Source of the DNA: Bicyclus anynana
Lineage: Eukaryota > Arthropoda > Insecta > Lepidoptera > Nymphalidae
Reading direction: 5' to 3'
NCBI RefSeq assembly: GCF_947172395.1
Contig: NC_069107.1
Span: 9,282,101 to 9,346,100, forward strand
Length of the DNA stretch: 64,000 bases
The notes beneath the pieces are model-generated. The model had not been told where the DNA came from. It ran no database searches and saw nothing but the letters and a program-made list of their open reading frames with translations. The translations under genes were made by a program, and so were the position numbers. Within the stretch, counting starts at the first letter, position 1; the number at the start of each line of letters is the position of its first letter. Positions 1-11,112 of this stretch are shown in pieces.

Positions 1-88
1 CTCCTAACAAGTTAACCCGCTTCCAGCTTACATCATCACTTACCATCAGGTGAGGGAAGGGCTAACTTGTAGAGAATCAAAAAAAAAA
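1..88 (+). mobile_element. SINE-A, 3' end cut by window edge
   Basis: Matches the 3' part of the SINE-A family seen about 17 times here: the block that reads 'aacaagtta..cccgcttcca', then 'catcacttaccatcaggtgag', then an A-rich tail. The tRNA-like head lies outside the window. Confidence 0.8.
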
Positions 89-640
89 CACTCGTACATA
101 TGTAAGTAAACTAAATTGAAATCGCTGCATCCGCATCGACAGACAGACATGTCGAACTTATAACATCCCTCTTTTTGCGTAGGGGGTTAACAAAAATAAA
201 AAGTCGTCAGCTTAACCCTTGCGTTGCATTGCCGGGTAAAAGCACGCATCGTTAAACCATACAAAGTAACGCAGAACATCTGAAAGTGACTCAGTATTTT
301 AGGTTTCAACGTTAGGTCGTAACTGGAAAACTAAATATAATCTGGCTAGTGGGAGGTACGCGCGGGTTTACGGCAGCCCTAATCGTGGAAAAGCAGGTAC
401 GAATCGATACAAAAATAGACGCGTTTCCGTTTGGGTGTGGTCTGAGTGATGAGATGCAAGCGGTTGGTTAGTCTAGTTTTGGGCCACGTTTCTACATCAT
501 AAAGGTGGTTTATTGGTGGTGCTCATTAATGCCACCTGGGACCCGACCCGCCTCGCCTCGTGTGGTGTGGTTAGTAAGTAGTAGTACCTTAATTCTTCCC
601 TAAAACATGTCCCCCACGGAAGTTGGTTGGTCATCAAAGA
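89..640. other. No gene; one short repeat remnant
   Basis: Bases 106-150 resemble the end of the repeat found at 51165-51440 (the 'aaactaaattg' motif and CAGACAGA run). The rest is AT-rich with no open frame, RNA gene or repeat I recognise. Confidence 0.4.
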
Positions 641-649
641 CAAAGTAAA

Positions 650-705
650 AATTAATCTATTTCAATTAGGCTTACTTTACATGCATTTTTGAAAACCTTT
701 TACAA
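650..705 (-). mobile_element. LINE 3'-end fragment (same family as 10553-11035)
   Basis: Short stretch resembling the 3' terminus of the LINE at 10553: 'atttcaattaggctta' followed by 'ttttgaaaacc'. Diverged, without coding sequence. Confidence 0.45.
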
Positions 706-914
706 AAATTGTGTTGGTACATTTTATTAATTTAATTATTACATTTTATCTTTATGACTATTTGATGAGCAATATATTTTATATTTCACATTTGAAATTT
801 AATTTTTAAACACAAATTAAGTTGTTTTAATTACTCGTGTCATAATAAATTGTTGTACGCCAGAAATGGTCGAATGCATAATTATATCGTTCATCTGTGT
901 GTATTGAAAAAAGT

Positions 915-957
915 CAAGTTTTGGACTAATTATTATAAAATAATAGTCCAAAACTTG
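915..957. repeat. Perfect 14-bp inverted repeat
   Basis: Arms 915-928 and 944-957 (caagttttggacta and its complement) are separated by an AT-only spacer of 15 bases. It could be a MITE remnant or a cruciform-prone site. No function is implied. Confidence 0.7.
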
Positions 958-1420
958 CAGTTAAAGTTACCAAGCGCGCCATCATAATTATCAACATTTT
1001 TTTTTAATCCTTCCTTACTTTCTTCGTAATTCTTACTAAGAGAGCATGTTGAGCTTAGATTCATGTGCGATTTGAAATACGGACAGTTTGAAATAGCGGG
1101 TGTATCGTTATTTATCGTCTCACTATAAAGCTAGGCCTCCTTATAGGAGACGTATGAAGCATAGATCCATAAGTTGGCAGGCTTGGGGTGATAATGTTAA
1201 TTATCATTAACTACCAATATCAAATGTTAATGATAATAACAGGGAACAATAGCTTAACTGCTCTCCAAGGCAGATGAGTGTAGCACCACAAACTTCCCAA
1301 CTCCGGGCTGAGAACTTTTAATAAAAATCTAAATTTAAAGTAATATTATAAAGAGGTAAATTTTGTGGTATTGTAGGGGGTAAATTCTGGGTCTACTGAA
1401 TCAATTTTGAAATTTTTTTT

Positions 1421-1530
1421 CACCAATAGAAAGCCACGTTATTTGTGAGTATAAAGGCTATATTTTATCCCCATATACTGACGGAAACTTGAACTATGCA
1501 CGTAAAACAGCGGCACGTCAGTTATTGTAT
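1421..1530 (+). mobile_element. Helitron-like fragment
   Basis: Resembles the internal part of the Lepidopteran-type Helitrons seen elsewhere here ('aatagaaagcca', 'ggctatattttatcccc'). The CTAG end is not preserved. Confidence 0.4.
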
Positions 1531-1627
1531 AAATTTATAGAAGAAAGAATAGACTGGAGCTTGGATTTATCACGCTGCTCCTATGAGAGTGGCTGCGTCA
1601 ATTTTCTGGGATTTAATGAACAGTCAC

Positions 1628-1664
1628 ACAGATATTCATATCGATCCTCGATATGAATATCTGT
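1628..1664. repeat. 17-bp perfect hairpin, 3-base loop
   Basis: Arms 1628-1644 and 1648-1664 are perfect complements (acagatattcatatcga). The flanks do not show a known element. Confidence 0.75.
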
Positions 1665-1745
1665 CTATTGAATATAAAAATGTCTTAACCTGTTAAATGG
1701 ATATAAAAAGTCTTAACGCGACTATTACGTGATTAACATGGCCCT

Positions 1746-2220
1746 ATAATAATAATAATAATAATAATAATAAGCCGTTTATTCCCAAATCACACATACA
1801 AAATAATATAATACAAACAATTAAAAAGGATAAAGAACTTAAAACTAACTTAAATTAACAAAACTTAATTCTAAAATAATAAATATTTATTGTAGGTTGA
1901 TAATTTTCTAATTGTTTTATTTGGGTACCCATTTTCGGGTAAAGGCCTCCTCCATCGCTACCCAACGCTCTCTGTCTGCAGCAAGCCTCGTCCATGTACG
2001 ACCTGCGACCTCTTCGATATCGTCTCTCCAACGAGCGTGCGGTCTGCCGCGCGGCCGAATGTGATCACGCGGCCACCAATGTAACACTCTCTCGCTCCAC
2101 CGACCGTCTCTAGTGCGCGCCACGTGACCTGCCCATCGCCATTTTAGTTTGCACGCCAGTTCTGCAGCATCAATTAGTTTTGTCCTATTCCTTATGTCAA
2201 CGTTCCTTTGACGGTCGCTG
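1746..2220 (-). mobile_element. LINE 3' end with ORF2 C-terminus, (TTA)n tail
   Basis: On the minus strand the frame ending at 1917 reads through WRWAGHVAR, GRPHARWRDDIEEVAG and ends with MEEAFTRKW. This is the same C-terminal signature as the intact LINE at 11958 (GRPRSRWADDIERTAG, LEEAF), so it is a 5'-truncated copy of a related family. A short 3' UTR and a (taa)n run at 1747-1775 form the tail. Confidence 0.85.
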
Positions 2221-2714
2221 AGTTATATATAACCTATTAAAATAAACGAATGTCGATGATACAACTAACCAAAAACTATTTAGTTACTCACCGTTTAAAT
2301 GATAGAGTCTTGTAATACTTTGTAACAAAATGACTAAGCAGTTCAATCTCTAATGACTTGCACCACACCCTACAGACTACACCCAAGTTAAGGTGTGACA
2401 TGAATATACCGGCCACTGTTTTATAGCCGACTGATTGACAGACATAAAGACAGGAGCTCCACGCGCCGTGACCGCACAACTTCACTAATAATACATTGTG
2501 TAAAGCCAGCATGACTAAACTGTACGTTGTATTTAAAATAATTTAATCTCTACATACTCCAACAATTTTATATAGATTTTTTAAATCGATCTAAACGACA
2601 GCGTTGAGCTCTTATAGAGTTTTTTGTGGGCTCTTCACGGATCAAGACGTATTTGACTTATCACGGATATTCGGATCACTTTTTGCGGTGATTTAGTAGG
2701 GAAGTAACCGATCT
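2221..2714. other. No feature recognised
   Basis: AT-rich. A 74-codon minus frame at 2288-2512 shows no motif and is treated as chance. Confidence 0.4.
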
Positions 2715-2715
2715 A

Positions 2716-2985
2716 TGAGCCGTGATAGCCCAGTGGATATGACCTCTGCCTCCGATTCCGGAATCTGGTCCGGGGCATGCACCTCCAACTTTTCAGTTGT
2801 GTGCATTTTAAGAAATTACATATCACGTGTCTCAAACGGTGAAGGAAAACATCGTGAGGAAACCTGCATACCAGAGAATTATCTTAATTCTCTGCGTGTG
2901 TGAAGTCTGCCAATCCGCATTGGGCCAGCGTGGTGGGCTATTGGCCTAACCCCTCTCAGTGAGCCGAATATGGGTTGATGACGAA
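2716..2985 (+). mobile_element. SINE-B, nearly complete, B box deleted
   Basis: Starts with the family head agccgtgatagcccagtgg (A-box side), then the conserved body (cacgtgtctcaaacggtgaa, gaggaaacctgcatacc, ccaatccgcattgggccagc) and ends at gaatatgggttgat. The pol III B-box segment (gggttcgaatcc in other copies) is missing, so this copy cannot be transcribed from its own promoter. Confidence 0.85.
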
Positions 2986-3255
2986 CCGATTTATAGCATA
3001 AATTGTCATTGTTATCAGCCTAGTTTTTATTGCACTAAGCTGTGCAGGAGTTTCCTCTCTTTTATGAAAGAGAGGAGTTTGGAGTGTAATTATTTATTGA
3101 CAACTTTTCGGCAAACGAAATTAAACAATAGTTATTTTATACACAAAACTAGCATAAAGTGACGTTTTATTAAAAAATACCGGAGATATTAACGCTTTAT
3201 ATTCATAACTTTCGAATCGACCTTATCCTAATCGATCTCTTTTGCAGCGATCGAT

Positions 3256-3446
3256 ATCGTTATTATTTTTTATTCATTTTTATTTTGCTGCAATTGATTG
3301 AAAGATGGTAAGCGATAATGCAGCCTATGGTGGAACGCGCTTGCCTAGAAGATGCCTATTCACTCTTGACTTGAAGATACCCATATTGTAGGTGGGTAAA
3401 ACTGAAACTGGGAGAGCATTCCACATCTTTGCACTGCGTATTAACC
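3256..3446 (-). mobile_element. LINE ORF2 C-terminus and 3' end (jockey/CR1-like)
   Basis: The minus strand encodes RSAKMWNALPVSVLPTYNMG followed by IFKSRVNRHLLGKRVPP and a stop, the typical last residues of many jockey/CR1-type LINEs (MWNALP..FK.RVN.HLL). Upstream the frame has a stop, so the copy is decayed. Confidence 0.75.
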
Positions 3447-4170
3447 GATAGTTATTTGACTTTTAAAAGGTCGTCGGAAGTCGCGATCGCGTCCGTCAAT
3501 CACATAGTAAAAACGCTATCCGCTCTCGCTTCAGCTCATGACTTGTACCGTACGACAGTGACTACACCCATAGCAAGGTGCGGCGTGCATACACTGTTGC
3601 TAATGGATTGCTTTTCATGCCCTTTATTATCGCTACAGATTATAAAAACCTCTATTATAGCTCCATTGATCTGTTTACCTAACAATAAACGAGCGAAAAA
3701 TGTTTTATGCCTAACAAATGACTGGTCTAGTCGCTACAACGTTGCGTCAACGTTGAGAGTTGTTTCCACGACTTCTCTGATGTATAATATAATATATGGA
3801 TACACAATTCGCCGTCTACAAATTAAGTGTAGCTTGTGTTATGGGTAGGTAGTGACAACTGATTAATCTAAAGAAGATTTTTTTTAATGGAAGGTTTCTT
3901 TATCAGCTTGTAACATACTGTTCACGAGAACAAGGTAAAACTGTGAGCGTCTGCTAGTTAGAATATTTAAGTATTTTTTCAAGATTTTGTAACAATTGTA
4001 TTGTATTTGAATTATATTTGAGTTAGTGTTGATGCCAAGTTCTCCAAAATTCTATTATAAAAGAATTTTTTTTATAATCTACATAATCTTTATTTTGAGG
4101 AATTTAGTCAATTGCGGACTATGGTGCTCGGTAAGACAATCTTTGTGACTTACATATAAACTAAGATACG
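3447..4170. other. No feature recognised
   Basis: A 139-codon plus frame (3429-3848) overlaps the LINE end and has no recognisable domain. I take it as chance. Bases 3826-3850 resemble SINE-D but are too short to call. Confidence 0.35.
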
Positions 4171-4172
4171 TG

Positions 4173-4469
4173 AGAACCGTGATAGCCCAGTGGATGTATA
4201 CCTCTGCCTCCGGAGGGTGTGGGTTCGGATCCGGTCCGGGGCATGCAACTCCAACTTTTCAGTTGTGTGCATTTTAAGTAAATCACGTGTCTCAAACGGT
4301 GAAGGAAAACATCGTTAGGAAATCTGCACACCAGAGAATTTCTTAATTCTCTGCGTGTGTGAAGTCTGCCAATCCGGATTGGACCAGCGTGGTGGACTAT
4401 TGGCCTAACCCCTCTAATTCTGAGAGGAGACTCGAGCTCAGCAGTGAGCCGTATATGGGTTGATAACGG
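4173..4469 (+). mobile_element. SINE-B, complete
   Basis: Full family layout: accgtgatagcccagtgg head, B box (gggttcggatcc), body, and gccgtatatgggttgata end. A small deletion precedes the B box. Confidence 0.88.
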
Positions 4470-4794
4470 ATATAAACTGAGACTCATCCCAATTTAATAG
4501 TTACCTATTGAACTAAGCCAATTTTAAGTTATTTTATAAATTGATATTAATAAAAATAAACAGTTAAAAGAAATAAAAACAAACAAGCTGAAAATAAAAT
4601 ATTTAACCTCTTTGTAACATAAGTTTAAATAAACAATTATTATCTATAATTAATATTGTCGACAGCTACTAAGTGTCAGCCATAAATACCTTAACACGGA
4701 CTTACAGTAATTAACTCGTATCCTGAACTTGGCCTGATCATTTGATTGGATTTGCGGACGTAAAGACCGGATTATCTTATTAATAATATAAAAG

Positions 4795-5068
4795 GGACGT
4801 GATAGCCCAGTGGATAAGACCTCTGCCTTCCAATCGGAGGGCGTAGGTTCGAAACTTTTCAGTTGTGTGCATATTAAAAAATTAAATATCACGTGTCTCA
4901 AACGGTGAAGGAAAACATTGTGAGAACACCTAAGAATTATTTATGTGTGTGGAGTCTGCCAATCTGCATTGGGCCAGCATGGTGGACCGCTCTAACCCCT
5001 CTCATCCTGAGAGGAGACTCGTGTTCAACAGTGAGCCGAATATTGATTGTTAATGATAATGATGATTT
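4795..5068 (+). mobile_element. SINE-B with internal deletions, (GAT)n tail
   Basis: Head gacgtgatagcccagtgg, B box ggttcgaaac partly deleted, body shortened near ctaagaattat. It ends in taatgataatgatgat, showing the trinucleotide tail. Confidence 0.85.
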
Positions 5069-5109
5069 GATGCAGTGGTTAGCATGTGGCTTTGGATCAT
5101 GTCCTGGAT

Positions 5110-5215
5110 TTCCCTACCCTACACCTACCCTACCACTACCCTACACATACCCCACTCGAACCCTACCCTTACCCCACTCCTACCCTACCCCTACCCTACC
5201 TATATTGCGTTCAGT
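5110..5215. repeat. Degenerate (CCCTAC)n array
   Basis: Repeats of ccctacc/cccctacc, the C-rich strand of the G-rich arrays carried inside Helitrons at 19765, 22675, 44163 and 57288. A (tca)n run follows at 5236-5252. Confidence 0.7.
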
Positions 5216-5538
5216 TCTTCACAGTACACATCTGTCATCATCATCATCATCCCGTTTGGTGAAGGCTGAAGAAGCTGTGATGAATCACACCGGCGCTGGA
5301 CCACCAACCAGTGACTTATCTAGGGGCAAGTTTTCTTTTAGGGCATTGTTTAGGTCTGAAATGCGATTAAAATGTAACACTAATCAATAAACAAATGACT
5401 ACTTTTGGAAAAAGAATTTCATGTTTTTAGATTTAAATTGAAATTAGAATTCATAGCCAAACTTTATTATGATTTGAATGAATGAGTATTGCAGAACGGG
5501 AATTTCATAGGTAAAGACTCTACTCGTATTATATTAAG

Positions 5539-5715
5539 CTAGCTGACGCCGTGGTTCTCGTTCCCGTAGGAATACGGATATAATATATAGCCTATATCCT
5601 TCTATCTAACACTGAAAGAATTTTTCAAATCGGACCAGTAGTTCCTGAGATTAGCGCGTTCAATCAAACAAACAAACAAACTCTTCAGCTTTATATATTA
5701 GTATAGAAGTATAGA
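5539..5715 (-). mobile_element. Short non-autonomous Helitron
   Basis: The plus strand begins CTAG-CTGACG (complement of the 3' CTAG end) and ends in ..tagtatagaagtataga, the complement of a 5' TCTATAC start. The internal 'accagtagttcctgagatta' and (caaa)n match other Helitrons in the window. Confidence 0.7.
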
Positions 5716-6535
5716 TTAATTGTAATTAAATTGATATGATCAACAACCCCATTGCGCCAGAGAGATCGTCGAAAATCCTCGTTAAACATACTCGTAGATT
5801 TGATAATTTGTCAAAGCTATCTATTAATAACTTTAATGCAGAAAAATGGCTGGAAAATAAAGTTTTCCTCCGATACGGCGGAAAATCGGCTGCAAATCAT
5901 TTTAACGAGTCCCGCCGTAGCGCAGTAATTAGTTAATGTAGCTTTAAAAGCTCGACTTGTGAAACTTACCGATTAAATAGCTGTTTTTAAAACTATTTAC
6001 TTATTATCCGATTTTTTCAAAGAGTGATAGAGAGAAGTTTAGTGAATCTAAGGCTCCATAAACTGAAAAAAAATAATAAAGAGATAAGAAAAAGGACTAA
6101 GGGTGACTAAGGTCCTTGTCCTTTTTATTATCTCTTTGTTTTTTATAAAACTTACAAAGTAACTTACAAGGAGTACAAAAACTAAAGTGGAGATGCGCTG
6201 TTCACATCGCTAGATCAACAGACCAATGATGGACTACTTCGCTACACAGCCACAGTGGCGTTCACAAGGCTTTTAACTAGGGCATACGAACAAATCCTAC
6301 AAAATGAAAAATTCCTTTTTCAATACATGTCCGTAATGAATCCTAAGGGTAGGCAGAGCATTTTAGGTTATTTTTTGTTGGAGGGCAATAAATAATCGAT
6401 ACTGAAGCCAAAAACAGTTTTTTTTCTGTATGTCTTCTTGTTGACCGGGTATCACGCTGAAACTACTAAATTAATTCAAATGAAACTTGGCACTTGGTAA
6501 TATATGTATTGTAGGAAATAGTAGTCTGAGACGGA
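5716..6535. other. No gene; one imperfect hairpin
   Basis: An imperfect inverted repeat spans about 6076-6142 (aagagataagaaaaaggac against gtcctttttattatctctt). The remainder is AT-rich and unassigned. Confidence 0.5.
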
Positions 6536-6539
6536 TATG

Positions 6540-6890
6540 GCGTCGCCTGATCTCGTGTTGGCTTGTGCCGACTCAAGGTGGCGCGACTTGTTTCCGTAAA
6601 GAGCAGGGAGTTAGAGAGGGGTAGTGTAGTAGGTTGGCGGGAACGACTTGCAATATAATATGCTCGCCGTACGGTCGGCTACAGTATGCTCGTGGCGTTC
6701 GAGCCGTCCACATTTCTTGTTGTGTAATTCTTTATGGGTTACTTTGGATAGGCGGGCAGCACTCTCCCCGCCTATCACTTGAGTGGAAAAGGGGAGTGTT
6801 AGTGAACTGTCAAGGGATCCCTTTACCCTACACACAACGATCACAAGTGCGTGACTCCACTCAAGGTTCAATTCTCTTCCATTCTAGGGT
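6540..6890. other. GC-richer unassigned block
   Basis: Noticeably more G+C than its flanks, with two overlapping open frames on opposite strands (6611-6871 minus, 6634-6897 plus) and small inverted repeats (cacttgagtgga at 6777 with tccactcaag at 6855). No domain is recognisable in either frame. It could be a single-copy host element or an old transposon. Confidence 0.3.
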
Positions 6891-6935
6891 CATTTAGGTT
6901 ACAGTTTGATTTATTAATTAAGTTGTACTGTCAAT

Positions 6936-7390
6936 TTTATAAGATAAAGATAAAGATAAATATACTTTATTTGCACACCACAAAGACAAAAACAAGTGAA
7001 ATAAAAAACAAATTAGGAAGAGATCAGCATACAAAAGGCGGCCTTATCGCTAAGTAGCGATTTCTTCCAGGCAACCTTCGGTTTAGGAAAACTTAAGGAC
7101 ATCAGCAGGTGGCATAAAACAAAAATAACCATAGTATTAGTAATACACATACATACAAATAATTTACATCCTAATACATAAACAATATTACACAAATACC
7201 TACAATAATGAGTAAAATACATATCAAAATATACTAATAAATACCTTATATTGAAAAGAAATAATATATACAGATCGTCTTTACTGCACCAGATAATGAG
7301 ACTTTACGGCATTTTTAAAAATGTCCAGTGTCTTTGATTGCCGTATGTTTAAAGGGAGAGCATTCTATAACTTAACGGCTTGCACAACGA
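6936..7390 (-). mobile_element. 5'-truncated LINE 3' end with hairpin UTR
   Basis: Minus strand encodes a broken C-terminus (VVQAVKL-stop-NALPLNIRQ, IFKNAVKSHYL) followed by a 3' UTR. The UTR contains the hairpin at 7046-7061 (atcgct-aagt-agcgat on the plus strand) shared with three other LINE ends here, and ends in (CTTTAT)n near 6941-6962. Confidence 0.75.
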
Positions 7391-7876
7391 ATTTATAATA
7401 AGTTACCAAAAGAAATTAGGAAAGAAAAGAATATAAATTGCTTTAATAATAATTTATATAAACACCTAACTCATCAGGCATTCTACAGTGTAAATGAATA
7501 TTTAAGTTGATATTATTGTTATTTTCATACATATTTGATTTTTTTTATTTTTTTATTTTAGGTTAGGTAGGTTACATGTACAATATTATTTCTTTTTTTT
7601 TGTCACATGTTTAATCTTTCCCTATTATAATTGAATATTACATATTTGAAATGTACGCCCTAACTATTTTAGTAATATAATTATAAAATGTTTACCCATA
7701 AAATTATTGTAAACATGTAAATTTTAAATGGTGAAATTGTCATTTGAATCATTAAATACTTAATAAATAATTTGCATGCCAAATTGGCAAGATACATTTA
7801 CCATCTACATCTACCGACCACCTGTGTATATAATGCATGTATCTGCAAATAAATAAATTGATTGATTGATTAATTT
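7386..7876 (+). mobile_element. 5'-truncated LINE, ORF2 C-terminus plus 3' UTR, (TTGA)n tail
   Basis: Plus strand reads RIYNKLPKEIRKEKN, then KHLTHQAFYSVNEYLS and a stop at about 7506, a jockey/CR1-type C-terminus. A roughly 360-base AT-rich 3' UTR ends with 'gtatctgcaaataaataaa' and ttgattgattgatt. The same terminus lies inverted at 9891-9982. Confidence 0.8.
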
Positions 7877-8235
7877 TGTGAATCTTTGTTGGACATTAGT
7901 TTTCTTGATATTGTAATCCACTTCTGAGTCTGCTAAAAGTATTAATTATAAGGTATGTCAGACTATAACAGGCTTTAGTTTTACAGATCATTTATCTTAA
8001 CTTTATCTACACAACATTACCACGATATTTATTGAACTAAATTGTCTAATCAGCAAAATGACAAACGATCGGTGACAGGCGTTAGTTTCGTTAGATAGTT
8101 ATTGCTCTTAAATGGTTAACATTGACTATGATTGATTTGTATTATTAATATTAGGTGTTAGCTTATAGATTATTTACTAACGACCTGGTTACAGATATAG
8201 GATACAACTGTGGAAACCAAATAACTGTATAATTA
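7877..8235. other. No feature recognised
   Basis: AT-rich; nothing seen. Confidence 0.4.
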
Positions 8236-8442
8236 ATCATCATCATCATCATTATCGAACTGCTTGGCTCACTGCTGAGCACGAGTCTCCACTCAAAATC
8301 AGAGGGCTTAGGCCAATAGTCCACCACGCTGATCCAATGCGGATTGACAGAATTCACACACGTAGAGAAATTAGAAAATTCTCTGGTTTGAGACACGTGA
8401 TATTTAATGCACATATGTATACTGAAAAGTTAGAATGCACAG
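8236..8442 (-). mobile_element. SINE-B, head missing
   Basis: The plus strand shows the (atc)n tail at 8238-8253, the end 'ctcactgctgagc' and the body in inverse orientation. The tRNA-like head is absent. Confidence 0.85.
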
Positions 8443-8590
8443 ACCAACCTCCTCCCCCCTCCCCTGCCCCGTTTATACGCTTCTAAATACGCCTATGATA
8501 AGTAGGTAGGCCAGGCTCTATAGTTTACCGTTAAAATAGGCTAATAATGATGTAATGGGTGGTATCATGTAATTTTTCAAATCTTTCATA

Positions 8591-8775
8591 CTTCAATAGC
8601 TCAACGGTAAGAGCGGTCGGAGTCATCACTGAGGGGTGGTGGTTCGATCCTCACACCGTTGGTCTATTGTCGTACCTACTCGTAGCACAGTCTATCCCGA
8701 CTAGTTGTAGGGGAATGGGAATATTGGTCATATTAAAAAAAATATGGCAAATGTTCTTTAAAAGAAAAAAAAAAA
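8591..8775 (+). mobile_element. SINE-C, tRNA-like head
   Basis: The head resembles a tRNA: tagctcaacggtaagag (A box) and ggttcgatcc (B box), followed by a body shared with 55823-55970 and an A-rich end with tatggcaaatg. It lacks a clean acceptor stem and so is called a SINE, not a tRNA gene. Confidence 0.7.
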
Positions 8776-9390
8776 GCCGAAAACACTGTCGCCTATTTTG
8801 TGACGTCACAATGTAACTTGAAGTACTAAGCGTCTAACTAATTATTGTTAACTAATGTTTTAGTCAAACGCTCCGTTTGTGAAGGATTTGTTATAGTGAC
8901 GTCATGAAACAGTTGAAATATAGACCATCATGGCCGATAGCGTTTTGGTTCGTATTGTCAAAAAAATATTTAAAAATTGAAATTTTTATGGAATCACGTC
9001 TCAAAAAATATGATATTTTTTTTCAATCTAGTAGAACTGTAATGAACAATTTAAGACAATTAAAAAAAATTCAATTAGCCTTTTACCTTTTGGACCACCA
9101 AGGTTATTAGTTATCACAATATACCAGTCACAGAATAAAGAATGTACAAAATGAGTTTTTACAAGTAGCGTGTTGAAGCCGGTGAAACCCATAAAAAACA
9201 AGCGTCACGCGTCTTCCTGAAATCCGCATACACAATTTTTTTTCATAATTTGTAAAAACAACAAATACGTAAATTAATACAATAATCAATAATTACCAAT
9301 AAAAAATACTCCATCTTATTTCTTTAGTTTTTGTGAACAGTTTTTAAAATATTCAAAAACATAAGACGTCATTTTTCTTGAATAATATTA
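8776..9390. other. AT-rich, two GTGACGTCA sites
   Basis: tgacgtca, a CRE/ATF-type octamer, occurs near 8803 and 8899. No coding or repeat family recognised. Confidence 0.35.
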
Positions 9391-9394
9391 GGAG

Positions 9395-9600
9395 TTACTG
9401 ATGCGACGCTTCGTGTCGTACTGACTCGAGAATGTATTCGCTTTTGAATTTTCTATTTGGAGCGGCTACGACACCGTCGTGTTCCGTGCGTTCTATCTGC
9501 GTGTTATTCTTAATCTGTGATAGCAGTGTAAATAATACTGCGCGTGCGTCGACTGCCAGGCGCCAGTCGCCTTTCTGAGATACGAGCTCGCACAATCAGC
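9395..9600. other. GC-richer unassigned block
   Basis: CpG-containing stretch with a 66-codon minus frame but no domain. Probably single-copy. Confidence 0.3.
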
Positions 9601-9712
9601 GTATATCATAACTTGTCGCCTGCTGTCGTGAAGTAGATCAATTACTGGGAATGTATTAGTGGAATGTTGTTCTGATAGTCGTTACAGTCCTGTAAAAGCT
9701 GTTGACTGCCTT

Positions 9713-9890
9713 TTTGGTTACCTAGTTAGCTTGTTCAGCTGATAATGAGACACAGGGTTCGAATCCCGGGTCAAGTTAATATAAAAAGATTTATAGCAGT
9801 TGGGAAGTTGGTGGTGTTGGTACACTCCCGTGCCTCGGTGAGCACGCAAAGCCGTCGATCCTGATCTTTTGCCAGTTGTGTCGGTCTGCC
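9713..9890 (+). mobile_element. SINE-E like element
   Basis: B-box-like gggttcgaatccc at about 9757 and a downstream body with 'cactcccgtgcctcggtgag' and a kccgtcgatcctg motif. This layout looks like a tRNA-derived SINE, but it is the only copy here. Confidence 0.5.
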
Positions 9891-9982
9891 ATCAATCAAT
9901 CAATTTATTTATTTGCAGATACATGCATTACATAGTATATACAGGTGGTCGGTAGATGTAGATGGTAAATGTATCTTGCCAA
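9891..9982 (-). mobile_element. LINE 3' terminus (same family as 7386-7876)
   Basis: The plus strand has (atca)n, then tttatttatttgcagatacatg and the block 'ccaccgaccacctgtata' inverted. It is the terminal ~90 bases of the LINE family at 7386. Confidence 0.75.
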
Positions 9983-10272
9983 TATATCTTGTCTCTCATC
10001 GGACTATGAGAGTCAGGGAAAAGAGAGTGCAACTGTGCTTGACACACTTGTCCACTTTAATATCTCCTGTGTATATGGTTAATTTCACTATGAGATTGGT
10101 CGCCGTGGCTATAAAAGAAAAAACTATAGGTTCCTTCTATCTACAGGGAATTTACTAAGTATGTCTAATGTTTAACACGAAAGTTTTCGAAAAGTGCGAG
10201 TTGACAGTGATGACATATGAACCCGAGATTTGATCGTTAACTGTGGGTCTCATACGAAGGCTCAGAGTTTTT

Positions 10273-10546
10273 GACGACCTCCGTGGTGCAGTGGTATGCG
10301 CGGTAGATTTACAAGACTGAGATTTTCTTAATTTGTCCAGGTCTGGCTGGTGGGAGGCTTGGGCCGTGGCTAGTTACCCTACCGACAAAGACGTACCGCT
10401 AAGCGATTTAGCGTCCGGTACGATGTCATGTAGAAACTGAAAGGGGTGTGGATTTTCATCCTACTCCTAATAATTTAGCCCACTTTTATTTTAAGGTAAG
10501 ATTATAGTCAAGGGCTAACTTGTAAAGAATAAAAAATAAAAGAAAA
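10273..10546 (+). mobile_element. SINE-A with B box deleted
   Basis: A-box head cctccgtggtgcagtgg is present, but the following roughly 30 bases with the B box are deleted. Body (ggtctggctggtgggaggct, gtaccgctaagcgatttagc) and A-rich tail are intact. Confidence 0.85.
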
Positions 10547-10552
10547 GCGATT

Positions 10553-11035
10553 TTGTCAAAATCAAAATCAAAATTCATTTATTTCAAGTAGGCTCAGTTT
10601 ACAAGCACTTTTGACACGTCAGTTGACTATTTGTAAAGATTCTACCACCGGCTCGGAAGGCAGGTTCTGCTGAGAAGAAACCGGCAAGAAACTCAACAGT
10701 TGACCTCTTCCTTAGGTGTCGATAAAGATCCTATTCAGATTAGGGTTCGAATTTTTAATTATAACCCTAGTAATAGTCCCTAGTAGTTAAATACTGCAAT
10801 GTGGATATGGGTTCTACAGCCTGGACCTTCTGGAAAATTCCAGTGAGGTAGAGTCCATTTTGAGGTGTTGGGTTCCGTACACTCGTGTTTATTGATTTTC
10901 TGAAATCCGCCCATTCTCTGTCACCAAGGCCCAAGCGTTCCGTGTCACGGATGTAGTGCAGTGTACCAAGGTGACACTGACCGGACGTGACGGACGCGTG
11001 CGTATTGTCACGATGTCACCATAAATCCTATAGAA
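10553..11035 (-). mobile_element. LINE 3' end with (TTTTGA)n tail and 80-codon frame
   Basis: The minus strand ends in gattttgattttgattttg after 'ttacttgaaataaatgaa'-type sequence, and contains 'gtttcttgccggtttcttct' and a ccggtggtaga motif, a 3' region known to me as very abundant in Lepidoptera. Farther upstream, roughly 11020-10780, an open minus frame of about 80 codons (including GTLHYIRDTERLGLGDREW and GLYLTGIFQKVQAVEP) is contiguous with it. I do not recognise a domain. Confidence 0.6.
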
Positions 11036-11112
11036 AAATAGTATACACCTCACGCAGTGAGCTTTGAGTGGGAGGTCCAGGATTTGATGAGATTTTTTTA
11101 AATCACATCACA

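Noticed and set aside
3429..3848. 139-codon plus-strand frame
   Set aside because: Overlaps a LINE end, lacks any domain, does not begin at an ATG and uses no recognisable splice sites.
5110..5215. Interstitial telomere repeat
   Set aside because: The unit is CCCTAC/CCCCTA, not the insect CCTAA, and similar arrays sit inside Helitrons.
6936..7876. Single twin-primed LINE
   Set aside because: The two halves encode different, homologous C-termini, so they are two elements.
8591..8665. Possible tRNA gene
   Set aside because: A and B boxes are present but acceptor and anticodon stems do not close, and the same unit recurs with a SINE body at 55823.
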